A DNA stretch of 64,000 nucleotides from Osedax fenrisi (lineage: Eukaryota > Annelida > Polychaeta > Sabellida > Siboglinidae), in assembly GCA_964019155.1 (NCBI GenBank), contig OZ025244.1:10462444-10526443 (forward strand), in the 5' to 3' direction. Below, in pieces: positions 13,883 to 25,230 of the stretch. A program made the translations under genes and the position numbers. Within the stretch, counting starts at the first letter, position 1, and every line of letters begins with the position of its first letter. The notes beneath the pieces were generated by a model. That model was given only the letters and a program-made list of their open reading frames with translations. It was not told where the DNA came from and did no database searches.

Positions 13883-14387
13883 TTTTCAAATTTAAAATAA
13901 ATGCTATTTTGAACGTTTTTAAAACGTTTTATAACGTTTAGAACAAAGACGTTATATATTTATCGCTTCGCCCTTTAGATGTCTATGGTTTAGAATATAA
14001 AAACACAATAACAATAAGCTTTGTTTATATATTTGAATTTAATTTATTAAATTGAATTAAATTATTATAATTATTTATTTTAATATATATAATAATGTAT
14101 AATCTTATTACATTATTTTACACTGTTTTGAATATAAACTAAGCATATTTTATCTATTTTGTATCTAAGGTTTTATAACAAATCCTTTTTTATTCTATAC
14201 GATACGCATAGTCTGCAAGTCGCCGAGATAATAAGCACTAGAATCGCGCTAGATTAGCCTGGCTAGGACATTTATTTTATTTGTCAAAACAACTCGATTG
14301 ACATATGGCTAAGGATATGGCGCAGGCCAATTTTGCTAGCGCGTGGCGTACGCCAAATTTATCAATTGTCGGAGCAACCGGCCCCTG

Positions 14388-15658
14388 GGCCCTGTTGCTC
14401 CGATAAAATAAATTTGGCCTATGCCTATCCTACGCTTATTTTACGATATTGAGTTGTTCCGATGAAAAATAAATCGCGTATCTGCGCGTTAGTAAGGCGA
14501 GAATAGTCGCCGTAGCCCTCCATAGGGACATCTAGCGACCGGTTGTTCAGATGTTCTAGCGCGTAAAAATGATCAAAATGCTAAGCTAAAGTCATCGAGT
14601 TTTTCCGACATATAAATTAAACACGCAGCGTTTATTTTACCTATTTCTTAAGTACAACTAATAGCTGGCGTTAGCTTAATATTAAATAAAATGTTTTGCT
14701 TATTTCACATGTTATTCCTAATTTAATTGTATTGTGTATGTATTAGATATACAATTATAACTATTATATAAATATATAATTATTATAATAATATAATTAC
14801 AAATATTATCGAGTATAACCCAAGATAATATACAATAATGAATGATTCTAATAATATATTCAGAATATTATATTTAATATAAACAACGAAAAATTAATTA
14901 ATATACTATATATACTGTACTCATATTAAAGTATAAATTTATATTTAAGACAATTATTAATCGAAATAAATGAAGCTGTGTTAAAATAAATTGTTCATTT
15001 TAATATTATAAATTTAATGTGAATCCACGTATATAAATATTTTTTCAATATTATATAATGTACATATATATTCACTTAACATAATATTAATCAAACTAAT
15101 ATACATGATAAAACTTGAAAATATCATAATTTGTATGACCTAATTATATAGGTGTATATTATATGCATGATATGCGCGTATTGTTGTTATATAATTCAAT
15201 TATAATTAGTAACTATATTCTATTTATAAATTTGAGTGACACATTAAAATAATTTTATATGTGGCGCTACTTTATATTAACTAAAAATAGTGAGTGCACA
15301 TATGTTATATATTTAAATAGTTCATATTTATTACTTGAATTAAAATAATATAATTATTAATAATTAATTATCTTAATATATATAATTGTATTAAGTTATT
15401 TCACACTGTTTTGAATATAAAATAAGCATATTTTATTTGTTTTGGATTTAAAGTTTCATAAAAAATTCTTTTTTATTCTATACGATACGCATAGTCGGAC
15501 AGTCGCCGAGATAATACGCACTAGAATTAGCTAGCCTAGGACATTTATTTTAATTGTCGGAACAACTCGATTTGCATATGGCTAAGAATATGGCGCAGGC
15601 CAATTTTGCTAGCGCGTTGCGTACGCTAAAATTATTAAATGTCGCAGTAACCAGCCCC
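14388..15658. mobile_element. Non-autonomous PIF/Harbinger relative, 1.3 kb
   Basis: Left end GGGCCCTGTTGCTCCGATAA and the next 100 bp match the left end of the 8.5-kb element. The right end (GGCGCAGGCCAATTTTGCTAG, then GTCGCAGTAACCAGCCCC) matches that element's right end with substitutions. Internal sequence is AT-rich without transposase or Myb exons. Its left terminus overlaps or abuts the right terminus of the larger element through the shared CCCCTGGGCCC. Movement would depend on proteins in trans, for which the neighbour's intact Myb-like gene is only half the requirement. Confidence 0.75.
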
Positions 15659-15660
15659 TG

Positions 15661-15791
15661 TCCTCTATGATACTTGGCCTTGTGCCTGAATAATAACTTG
15701 TTTATAAATCTCCCTTTCTGCGAACATTGCACACGACTCCATTAATTAGATTCTCAAATTCTGGAAAGTTATCCCCGATTACATCTAAAAC
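15661..15791 (-). pseudogene. eIF4E-like terminal exon, copy 2 (deleted)
   Basis: Same acceptor and start as copy 1: VLDVIGDNFPEFENLING, then CNVRRKGD, after which the frame shifts. Compared with copy 1 it keeps 12 extra bases (encoding PEF plus one residue's worth of sequence) but has lost 58 bp corresponding to the MICLWTYPAEKE region. The breakpoints share AT, as in a microhomology deletion. The following sequence (TTCAGGCACAAGGCCAAG) still matches copy 1 out of frame. Clearly a pseudo-exon. It lies immediately right of the non-autonomous Harbinger and in the same orientation as copy 1. Confidence 0.65.
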
Positions 15792-16987
15792 CTATTCAAG
15801 GTAGACAATTAATCAATAGAAATTTTGTTAGCCTATCAAATAATGGCATCCTAAATATGTCACCATAACATCATCGGATCACCTGATCAGTATAGAACAT
15901 CACTATAATATCATCATTCCATATGAGATTTATCATTAGTACATTTAAGGGCACCACGCACGCCATTTCACGCATTTACATGTTAATAGATAGGAATTAC
16001 ATAGCATCATTCAAAATTACTTTTAGGTAAAAATATTCATTAAATCCAAGTAATTTGTTGTTATATTATATTGATAATATATACATCTATAATTCTAAGA
16101 GTGATTTTTTTTTAAATAGTTTATTTCATATATAAAATATATTAAATATTATATATATTTTTGTAATACAATATTTTCATCATTATTGTCTCTTTTCACT
16201 TACTTTTAATTACATTTATTAAATATTGGCTCTGTAAGTTATTTATTCGTATACTATTTATATATAGTAACAAAAATTAGTAAGATACCTATAATAGTTT
16301 TTTCTAAAAGTGCATTTATATTCAACTATGTAGTACAAAATAATTATTTTAAGAAAAAACGTGTCTAAAGTTTTACTAAATAAAAATCAATTATTATAAA
16401 ATAAAGAAATCTTATGAACAATATAAGAAGAATATACAATATAGAAAGATATATGATAAAATAAATCAATAATTTATATGTAAATTCAATTAAGAAATAA
16501 AGCGTCAAGGCTTATGTATATTTATTTAGTATAGAAGTGCCTAACATGTGGCTATCGGCTGTTTTATATAGCAACGTGTCTAGCACGCGAGGCGGTCGTG
16601 CATGACGATCATGCAGGAATTCGCGGGCGTGCGCGCGGCGTGCTTATGATGTACGTCACTCCTTATATGGCGAGTGATAGTAATATGCGTATAATAATAA
16701 TAAGACAATATATATGTTACATATTTATATAACATAATGTATCATTTATTATAAAATAAATAAATCTTATGAACAATATACAATGATTTAAATAAAATAT
16801 AATTATGTATAGTTTATTTATATATACATATGATAAAATAAATCAATAATTCATATGTAAATTCAATAAATAAATCAATAATTTAGTGTTATATAATTTA
16901 TAATGTAATATATATATATATATATAATACTATGTGTAAATTAAAATATATAATTATAAAATACATTCAATAAATTATATGATAAAT

Positions 16988-17028
<41 letters not shown>

Positions 17029-17240
17029 AATATAAATGTATTATAAAATAATAGTAATTCATTATATATAATATAATAAATTAATTATATAATAATATAA
17101 ACATAAATTCAAAATTATATGATAACATAATATATATATATATATATATATATATACAAAATAAATATAAATTTATTATAAAATAATATAAACATAAATT
17201 CTATATATAAAGATGTAAAAATACAATATAAATGCATTAT
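15792..17240. other. Duplicated intron, GC-rich island and (TA)n DNA
   Basis: 15792-15950 repeats the intron next to copy 1. From 15951 the similarity stops at GGGCACCACGCACGCC. A short, strikingly GC-rich island lies at 16555-16680 (GCGGGCGTGCGCGCGGCG) in otherwise AT-rich DNA. 16900-17160 carries several (TA)n runs in a locally repeated context. No gene recognised. Confidence 0.5.
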
Positions 17241-19793
17241 ATAACCTTGTAACCTTGTAACCTAATGGTTTATACACTGCCATTCAACTTCTTAGTAGAG
17301 TTTCCGGCCGTGTTTTCAAAAAAAGATTAATTTTTATACACAGTGTTAAATAGATGCGTTTTTAACCTTCTTTTAAAGATGGGGGTCGAAGATATTGCTC
17401 TTATATCATATGGTAGGCTATTCCATAGTTTAGGGGCAGCTAATGAAAAAGCAGTTTCCTGTTTTCTTGTGAGGTTGCGGGAGTTTTATGATGAATAAAT
17501 TGTATTTGTGTATGGTATGTTGTGGTTTGGAGGGATTATGTTCATTTAGTAAGTCGGTCAGGTATTCGGGGTTATTATAATATGTGGCATGGTGAATCAT
17601 AAGTAATATTTTATATTGTATACGTTGTGTGATAGGGAGCCAGTGAAGTGATTTTAGGTAGGGGGTTATGTGGGTTCTAGAGTAGTACGTGGGAATTCTA
17701 TATATAGTACGTGCAGCTGAATAAAGTAGTCTATTGAGTGGTATTATTGTGTTTTTATTAGATTTATGTAGAATGGAATTACAATAGTAGAGGCGAGGAA
17801 GTATTAGGGCTGTTATGAGAGTTTTAGCAAGTTCTGTCGTTATTGAGGGTCTTATTAGTCGTATTGTATGTAGTGTGCGGTTCACAGATTTGGATATTTC
17901 AGTAGTATGTTGGGAGAATGTTAGTTTGTTGTCTATTATTATTCCGAGATTTTTAGCGTAAGGAGAGATTTTGATGTTGTGGTTTTTGATGTGGATGGGT
18001 GGTATATAGGGTAGGGTATGCGATGTATTGATCTGTATTGCAGTAGTTTTTTCACTATTTAGTGCTAATGAGTTTACTGCTAGCCAGTATCTTATCTCTT
18101 CTAGGCATTTATTTAGTGTGGATACGTTTAAGGAGGGGTCCGGTAAGTTGCAATAGATTTGTATGTCGTCAGCATATACATGGAAGTTGATGTCTGGGTG
18201 TTTATCAACAATATCAAGTAGGGGAGATAAATATATATTAAAAAGGATGGGGGCGAGAACGGATCCTTGTGGAACTCCGTTTGATATTAGTCGTGGTTTA
18301 GTTAAATGTGATTCAATTCTAATTGATTAAGAACTGTAAGTAAGGCTATCGAGGTAGGATATGAACCATTCTAATGCTGTACTGGACAAACCAATGCATT
18401 GCAGTCGACGGATCATAATATTATGATCTATAGTATCGAATACAGCTGTAAGGTCCAAAAGAACAATGATGGAGCAGTATTTAGTGGGATATAGTAGGAT
18501 GTTATTTAGTATATGGGTTAGTGCAGTTTCCGTATTTTTGTTGTTAGTATAGGCACTTTGGAATTTATTTAGTATATTATTGTTGATAAGGTAGTTATTT
18601 AATTGTGCTGCTATAACTCTTTCAAGTGTTTTAGATATAAAGGAGAGGTTTGATATTGGACGGTAGTTTGAGAGATCTGATTTATCTCTGGAGGAATTTG
18701 TTATTATGGGAGTAATGTGTGCCAATTTCATGTAGGGTGTAACAACACCCGTTAAGAGGGAATTCTCGATTATACTTTTATAGAATGGGAAGAGAAAGGA
18801 GGAAAGTTTATGTAATAATAGTGTATGGATAGGGTCTAACATGCATGATGATTTGACGGCTAATAGAAGTTTATGCAGGCCGTAGAAGGGGTATAGCATG
18901 AGTTAAGTGAATATGTTGGTAATATTAGTGGTGGTAGTATGGGTTTGGGTAGGCAGTTAATGATTCTATGTATCTTGTTATTGAAGTAATTATCAAAGTT
19001 GGTTGCGTTGATAGATGGAATACAGTCAAGAAGTATGCAAGGAGTTGTACGCCCAAGCAGGGAATTTGAAATTTTGAAGAGTTTCTTGTAATTATTTCCA
19101 GCGGATATTATGGTATCAGTATAGTAATCATGTTTAGCCTTCTTTATCATGCGTCTATAAGTATATGATATTTGTTTAAAAGAGTTAAGGTGTTCTTGAG
19201 TGTTTGACTTTCTCCATGTCTTTTCGGCGGCTCTAAGCTGACGTTTAATCAAATTTAGCGTGGGATTAAACCATTTAATATTGTGACGTTGAGTTATTGA
19301 TTTAGTTTTAATGGGAGCTAGGATATTGAGTGTATTAATTATGGTTAAGTCGATGAAGGATATATTTATTGGATCAAGTATAATTGAGTTATTGGAGAGG
19401 AAGTCTTTTTTAAAGGCCGGCAGGTCAATATTCTGAATTTTCCTGAATGTAATGATTTTCGATTGTCGTTTAGGTTTAGGTGCCTGAAGAAAGAATGTAA
19501 CGATGTGATGATCTGTGATTACATTTTGAACGGATGTATTCGTTATAATGTTGGAAGTATTATGGGATATGATGAGGTCTAGTATGTTGCCAGAAGAATG
19601 AGTAGGTGAGGTAATATGTTGAACACAGTTGTGGGAATTAATTGTTTGATTTAAGAGTTTTGCATAGGTGGAGGTGAGATAAATTGGTATATTAAAGTCA
19701 CCTACACTGAGAAAAATAAATGCATCAGATGAGTTAAAAATATTTTTTAAATTTATCAAGAAAACAGCGCTTTTCGATTCATAAATTATAAAT

Positions 19794-20130
19794 AAATGCA
19801 TCACAGAATTCATTTATTTTTTTACAAATGCATCACAGAATTCATTTATTTTTTACAAATGCATCACAGAATTCATTTATTTTTTTACAAATGCATCACA
19901 GAATTCATTTATTTTTTACAAATGCATCACAGAATTCATTTATTTTTTTTACAAATGCATCACAGAATTCATTTAATATTATATAAATGCATCATTAAAT
20001 TAATTTAATTTTTATAAATGCATCATTGAATTAATTTATTTTAACTAATCAGAAAATTAATTTACTATTGTATAAATGTATCATAACATTAATTTATATT
20101 AAAATAAATGCATATATAATTAATTTAATA
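19794..20130. repeat. Subterminal 31-32-bp tandem array
   Basis: Six near-identical units AAATGCATCACAGAATTCAT plus a T-rich spacer, then four or more diverged units. The shared core ATGCATCA also occurs in the terminal repeat itself and in the right subterminal region, so these are probably transposase-binding repeats. The open frame across it is an artefact of the array. Confidence 0.85.
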
Positions 20131-20820
20131 TTGTATGAATGTATCATACAAATTATGTTGTGTTATAATTTATAAAAGACATCAAGGAATAAATATATCA
20201 TTATTTAATTTAATCGCATTATTAATTTTAATTATTCTAATTAAATTAACTAGAGTATAAATGATTACATCATGTTTATGCACATGTAATATATACTATA
20301 TTCACAATTATTTAATATGTACAATATTTATAAGTATCCAACAATGGTTCATTTATTATGATAGTGGTCTTTAATTATTTCCAAAAAATAATATATAAAT
20401 TTAAAAATAAAAATATTTCTAATTTATTATGAGATTTAAAAATAAGATTAGTACTACCTGTTTAAAATAAATATACAAAATAATCTATAACTTTTAAATG
20501 TATATAATACTTAGATAAATAATAAGTTATTTAAGTTAAAATATAGTTTATTAAAATAATAATCATAAACATATATTTATCATAATTTTAAATAATAATA
20601 ATTATAACAATATATTTAATAATTTTAATACTTTAATATCTTTAATCTTTTTTTTATGAAAATATGATTCAATAAATTTAAATAATGAAGATAAATAATT
20701 TGCTAAGATATGAAATATTAAATATATAATAAAGAAAATATAAATTTTTAAAAGCATTAAGGAAAGATGAACATGTAATAATATGTTCATTCTCGATATA
20801 TATATATATTAAAATCTGTA
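20131..20820. other. AT-rich interior of the CACTG-ended element
   Basis: No recognisable protein. A short minus-strand frame (20790-20602) is Leu/Ile/Lys-rich low complexity and not supported as a gene. Confidence 0.5.
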
Positions 20821-20827
20821 CATGTTA

Positions 20828-21145
20828 TTAAATTGATACTCTTTGCAAATATCATAGGCCCACATTGTTGTATAGTTTCAGACTTAGTTTCAGGCTTATA
20901 GCATCAGATTGAACTTCGCAGGAGCTAAATAGTTAATAATATAAATACATATTTGAGTAGTAATAATATATATATATAATAGTATTTACCTGGATTGACT
21001 TCGACTTGACATAACAGAGGTATCTGATTGAACTTGGTGGGACCTATAATAGTAAATAATGATATATATATATATAATATTGTATGGTATTTACCTGGTG
21101 TGGTTCATATCATCAGATTGAACTTCGCAGGAACTATAATAATTA
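20828..21145 (-). other. Three repeated exon-like units inside the transposon
   Basis: Three copies of a short segment lie at about 20835-20935, 20996-21045 and 21094-21137. On the minus strand each starts after a TATAG-type acceptor. The two right-hand copies end in CAG|GTAAATAC donors, while the leftmost runs on into a stop. Their frames encode SCEVQSDDMNHT, SHQVQSDTSVMSSRSQS and SCEVQSDAISLKLSL, sharing a (S)xxVQSD core. The pattern suggests exon duplication in a gene of the element. Function unknown; the splice sites are predicted by eye only. Confidence 0.4.
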
Positions 21146-22685
21146 AGAATATTATTAATATATATTAGAATATACATAATATATATATAAGGGTTGAATA
21201 TATGCTTATACTAATCTATAGGTTATTAACTCCCATGGTAATAACCAATAATAACCTATCCTATGAAACAGGTGTATAGGTACATAGATTTATTATATAA
21301 TAGTTAATATAAAATTGAAATAAATTTACAATTTACAAAACAGAAATCAAATTATATAAAAAACAAATAACAAAATATATTTAATCAACATTCATTCAAA
21401 TTACATAACATTTACATTCGTTCAAGGCACGTCAACTAATTGAAATTTACAAACCAGAAATCAAATTATATAAAAAACACAAATCACAAAATATATTAAA
21501 TTAACATTTATCTAAATTACACAACACATGTATACTTCATGCACAACATATTTATAAATACCTACACACAGTTATACACGTAGTTGCCATACTACATTGA
21601 TATGGAAAAAACCTTCATTTAAAATATTAAATATATATTAATATATATTAGATAAATAAAATATAATTTTATTTATTAATTGTATTGTCATATATAGGAA
21701 TATAAAACTTACTAAAATAAATTTAATTTAAATGTTTTATATAATTTATTTAATATATACAATATATAATAATATATTTAATATATACAATATATAATAA
21801 TATATTTAATATATACATTAAATTAATAAGTATATCATGTATAACTCATGGTACCTTCTTTAGTATATATATGCTAGACTATATATTTAGTCTAGACTAT
21901 ATGTGAACTATAATCTACATTCAACATATGACTATATGTTTTCATATCATAGATACAATTGTAAGCAATGACTGTATTAATTATATAATTGGTAGAAGAT
22001 ATTAAACACCAGTATTGGATTTTTAAAAACAGAAAAGGCCACCCATTGATAAAATAGAATAATATTTGTATTAAATTTATAATACATTATTTGTCTAAAG
22101 TTGAGCCATTTAAGGTAATGGCACAGTGCACATAATTCACAGTTTATCATATAAATATATAGGCTACATATGGTCTATTAATAGTCTGGCAGAATTATAT
22201 TCATTTAATCAATCTATTTTTTTTTTGTACTTATAATATTTGAATGTATAACAGAATAGACATATATTTATTATATTTAGCCTATTGTATATATATATAT
22301 ATATATATATATAAATTACAATTAAGTAGTTATTTATTCTCTATACATTGTATTTTTACTATTAAAACATAATTTGAAGTCTGACAACAATAGAAATACA
22401 ATATGATCATTTATATAATATAAATTATATTAGATATACTCACACACAAATACACACATACATACATAAACACACACACACACACATACACACACACTTA
22501 TATCAATATATTCACATTAGCCTATACACATATTAAATTATATAAATAATATTGTAGCCATAAATGATAAATTTAATTGAGTATATATTAATCGAATTAA
22601 GTAGTATTATATAGTATACTCATGGTTAGCATATTATGCTATACTATCTAGTTTATATAGTTAATATAACTAGTGTTAAGCAGCA

Positions 22686-22747
<62 letters not shown>

Positions 22748-22779
22748 GTGTATCTGTACAAATAAATTAACCTATTATT
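21146..22779. other. AT-rich interior with (CA)n and (TA)n tracts
   Basis: Contains a hAT-like scrap at 21215-21290, repeated phrases around 21330-21500 (AAATCAAATTATATAAAAAA twice), a degenerate CA repeat at 22440-22500 and (TA)n at 22685-22740. No gene recognised. Confidence 0.5.
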
Positions 22780-23103
22780 AGCTTCAGATTATATTAGTGA
22801 AGTCAATAGTGATGCTGGGCTTTGTATACTTTCTTCAATACTAAAAATAAAATAAATATATGAGAATTTTTATATTTGTATATTCAAGTTTATATTACCT
22901 TAAGTCTTGATAGTTATTCTTATGTAGTACCTATTTGATTTATCTTCAGGAAAGCTTTTGTTTTCAATGTTGACATATGATTCCCAATCTTTGTTATATA
23001 CTTGCAATACAATTTAATGTATTTTAATATATTAAATCTACGTTGTATTGCTCTTTGAAGATTTTCGAAAGTATCAGCATCAATAATAACTTTATCCTCA
23101 CAG

Positions 23104-23115
<12 letters not shown>
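22780..23115 (-). other. Possible coding exons of the CACTG-ended element
   Basis: The minus strand from 23110 reads YCEDKVIIDADTFENLQRAI then QRRFNIL. A second frame just below gives YNKDWESYVNIENKSFPEDK followed by RYYIRITIKT and a stop. A further segment at 22845-22790 reads IEESIQSPASLLTSLI. Base composition is less AT-biased than the surroundings. No known domain was recognised; it may be the C-terminal part of an element protein. Confidence 0.35.
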
Positions 23116-23140
<25 letters not shown>

Positions 23141-24169
23141 TATAATAATTAAAGTAATAAGTAATATATAGGTGGCGATACTAACATAATGATGCTGATG
23201 CATTTATATTTATTAAAGTGAATCTAATGATTTAAAAGTAAATATAATGTTAATCACACTTAAATCTGATGCATTTATATGTGAAAAATGCATCTATAGA
23301 TGTATATAATAAATCTGATGTATTTATAATTTATTAGATGCATCACAGAATTTATTTACTATAAAAAAATGCATCTGTAGATTTAAATGACAAAATAATG
23401 TTAATTATGTTAAAATGTGATGCATATGTAGTAATTTTTATGCATTTTATAGCTTTGATGCACTTTTTATATTATATTTAACTCATCAGATGCATTTATT
23501 TTTCTCAGTGTAGAATGATAGTGCGACTAGATAGAGAGGATATTATATTATCAATTTCTTCTAGAAAGCATGGAATTGAGTTTTTTGGAGGTTTTATGGT
23601 TATAAGCGTGAAGGGTAGTAAATTCACGGGCTGGAAGGTGCATTTAAATGCCTCAGAGTATTCAAGTGATAGATCTGTACTTTTAACTAGCTTAATAGTT
23701 TTTTTTGTATAGAACACCGGTGCCTCCCCCATAGTGGGGACCAGGTCGAGGAAGATGAATTAGACTGAGAGATTTAGTATTTAGACTAGATATTATGGGT
23801 GTGTCATTGTCAGTCAGCCAGGTTTCAGTGAGACATAATATGTCTAATTGGAGTTCATGGAAGAGATCAATAGTAGTTTCTACTTTGTTTCTTATAGATT
23901 GTATGTTTAATGTAGCAGCTTTTAATAAGGATTTATGGGATGAAGTCTTTTTGAAGAGTTTATAGGTGGAATGTGTGGTAGAGTTGTATGAGTGTATTGG
24001 AATGTGTTGATATGTTATTATGATTTAGTTCTAGGATAAGTGGGATCTTGTTGTGAATAAATGGTGGAATTGATAGTGCGGTATCTATTGAGGTGCTAGG
24101 AATTGAGATTGTTCTGAGATAATTAGGTCGAGTGGTTGAAGGTCATTGTGCAGATTGATGTGATGATTG

Positions 24170-25205
24170 AGAATCACTGATTGATGAATTCAGTGATTTA
24201 ATATGTATTGTAGGATGTAGACCATGTATTGTATGTATCATTTGATATATAAATTAGGTTATTATTCCAGTCTATATTAGAGTTGGTAAAATAGCGAAGT
24301 TCAAATGAGTTAGTAAAGTTATTGAAGGTACATTTGACATTAGATGGGGCTAGGTTAGATTTTATTGCATGGAAAAGAACTCTACCACGTGTTCGCTCAG
24401 TGTTAGATCGTTCAGCACGAATGTGTAGGTGATTGTATATTGAGTTACTGCGGATGAATTGAATTTTGGAGTAGAAGTAGGAACACTGACTTGGTGTATT
24501 AAAGAACATAATAACAGTTGAACCAACAAAATTATATGACGAGAGAGCGTATGTAGGTGTATTAGTGTAGGTGAGTAATTCTAGAAGAAATTCACGAGAT
24601 TTTTCGGATGGTCGAATATGCTCAATAATTACAGAAGAGGGAGACTGGTTATTAGATGAGTAATGGCTGGTAGTGAAGGATTGGAGACTGGTCGAAGATG
24701 CATATTGATGGGTAATTCTAAGAGGCTAGGGATATGTGTAGGTGGTGGGGGAGGGGGAGAAAGGGGGATTGAACAAGGAGGGAGAGATGGGGAAGGGGGA
24801 AGAAGGGGTATCGTGGGAGTGACAGGAATGTTGGTTGAGTACTTGTAGTTTGGTTTATTGTTTTTTAATTGTGATGATATATTGAGTAGGGATTGGTCCA
24901 GTTGGTCTAGACGGGTAGATATATCTTTAATAAAGAAGGGAATAGTATTTAGTAAGTCAGTCATTGTAGTAGATAGTTGGGGGATTGTAGGTGATGGAAT
25001 GAGGGAATGTTTTTGGAGGCGAGTTTGACATGAGAATATACATGAAGGAGATTTCAATACACTCATAATATGCTTAAGTACAGAACTACTTGTAATCCAA
25101 TTATAAGGCAAGCTGTTGTGAGCATTGAGACATTTAAAATGTATATCTAATTTACATGAACAGGTGACAAAGTTTGTACATGTAATTATGGAGTTACATT
25201 GAAAT
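24170..25205 (-). pseudogene. LINE ORF1: zinc-finger-like and proline-rich protein
   Basis: ORF1 proteins of LINEs bind the element RNA. The N-terminal segment reads CNSIITCTNFVTCSCKL, then HFKCLNAHNSLPYNW and FSCQT: a Cys/His pattern (C..C, C.C, H..C, W, C) like PHD-type fingers found in CR1-group ORF1. Next comes a predicted helical stretch (FFIKDISTRLDQLDQSLLNI), then a proline-rich tract with a run of eight prolines. After a stop, a further open segment around 24509-24198 (IQFIRSNSIYNHLHIRAE, then RGRVLFHAIKS) looks like the ORF1 C-terminal RNA-binding half. Broken by at least one frameshift. The start codon is not identifiable. Confidence 0.6.
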
Positions 25206-25230
25206 TAAATATATTGAAATTAAAAAGTAA

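Larger units (their letters stand above)
5914..14391. mobile_element. PIF/Harbinger element, about 8.5 kb, two genes
   Basis: The left terminus GGGGCCTGGGGCCAGTTG at 5914 is preceded by TTA (5911-5913), the 3-bp target type of this superfamily. The inverted right terminus (GGAGCAACCGGCCCCTGGG) ends near 14391. Subterminal sequences also pair, e.g. GTTAACTTAAATTATTAA near 7160-7180 with its inverse near 13630-13660. Inside are a plus-strand DDE transposase and a convergent minus-strand Myb-like gene, the standard PIF/Harbinger arrangement. Later insertions sit inside it: a small MITE (7390-7656), a hAT-like scrap and a Helitron end in the long transposase intron. The right terminus is fused to a second, non-autonomous Harbinger, so the exact right base and right TSD are unclear. 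Confidence 0.83.
19705..23510. mobile_element. 3.8-kb DNA transposon with CACTG ends (CACTA/CMC-like)
   Basis: The ends are perfect inverted repeats of at least 30 bp (left CACTGAGAAAAATAAATG at 19705; right CATTTATTTTTCTCAGTG ending 23510), flanked by TA on both sides (19703-19704, 23511-23512). Removing the element and one TA restores the host LINE frame across IIL|GDFN. Subterminal regions hold arrays of a TGCATCA-containing repeat: tandem at the left (19794-20130), dispersed at the right (23190-23495). CACTA/CACTG termini plus repeated subterminal motifs are traits of the CACTA-Mirage-Chapaev supergroup, some members of which have TA targets. Exon-like minus-strand segments are present inside, but no catalytic domain could be recognised, so the superfamily is an inference. 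Confidence 0.8.
17327..23940 (-). pseudogene. LINE ORF2: endonuclease and reverse transcriptase
   Basis: ORF2 nicks target DNA and copies the element RNA into it. Endonuclease N-terminus near 23940: LNIQSIRNKVE, ILCLTETWL, then HYGGGTGVL. A frameshift near 23710 leads into FYTKKTIKLVK and SSLSSRTIIL. The frame resumes across the 19705-23510 insertion as GDFNIP, SGNILDLII and TDHHIV. A one-base shift near 18895 leads to LDPIHTLLL, NYRPISNLSFISKTLE, TETALTHI, LLDLTAVFDTIDH, a TAA after LTYSS, then NGVPQGSVLAPILFN and the catalytic YADDIQIY at about 18180-18157. The thumb reads RLYYCNSIL and LHWLPITQRIQYKIL. After a last frameshift near 17465 the C-terminus is FSLAAPKLWNSLPYD to LFNTVYKN with the stop at 17329-17327. 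All catalytic motifs of the RT are present. Confidence 0.87.
17250..25230 (-). mobile_element. CR1/L2-like LINE, split by a DNA transposon
   Basis: A minus-strand non-LTR retrotransposon reads 25230 towards 17250: ORF1 with a zinc-finger-like motif and proline-rich region, then ORF2 with an AP-type endonuclease, reverse transcriptase and a C-terminal segment ending about 75 bp before a tail of repeated TTACAAGG. A 3.8-kb insertion occupies 19705-23510; without it the LINE is about 4.2 kb. Few disruptions are present (one TAA, about three frameshifts), so the copy was fairly young when hit. The 5' limit is approximate. Clade placement (CR1/L2-like) rests on RT motifs and the WNSLPYDI C-terminus. 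Confidence 0.85.

Noticed and set aside
19796..20008. CRISPR-like regular repeats
   Set aside because: Units are directly adjacent tandem copies without unique spacers, inside a eukaryotic transposon's subterminal region.
23515..23712. Plus-strand open frame opposite the LINE endonuclease
   Set aside because: Antisense shadow of the minus-strand endonuclease coding sequence.
24663..24848. Gly/Arg-rich plus-strand frame
   Set aside because: Antisense of the proline-rich tract of LINE ORF1.
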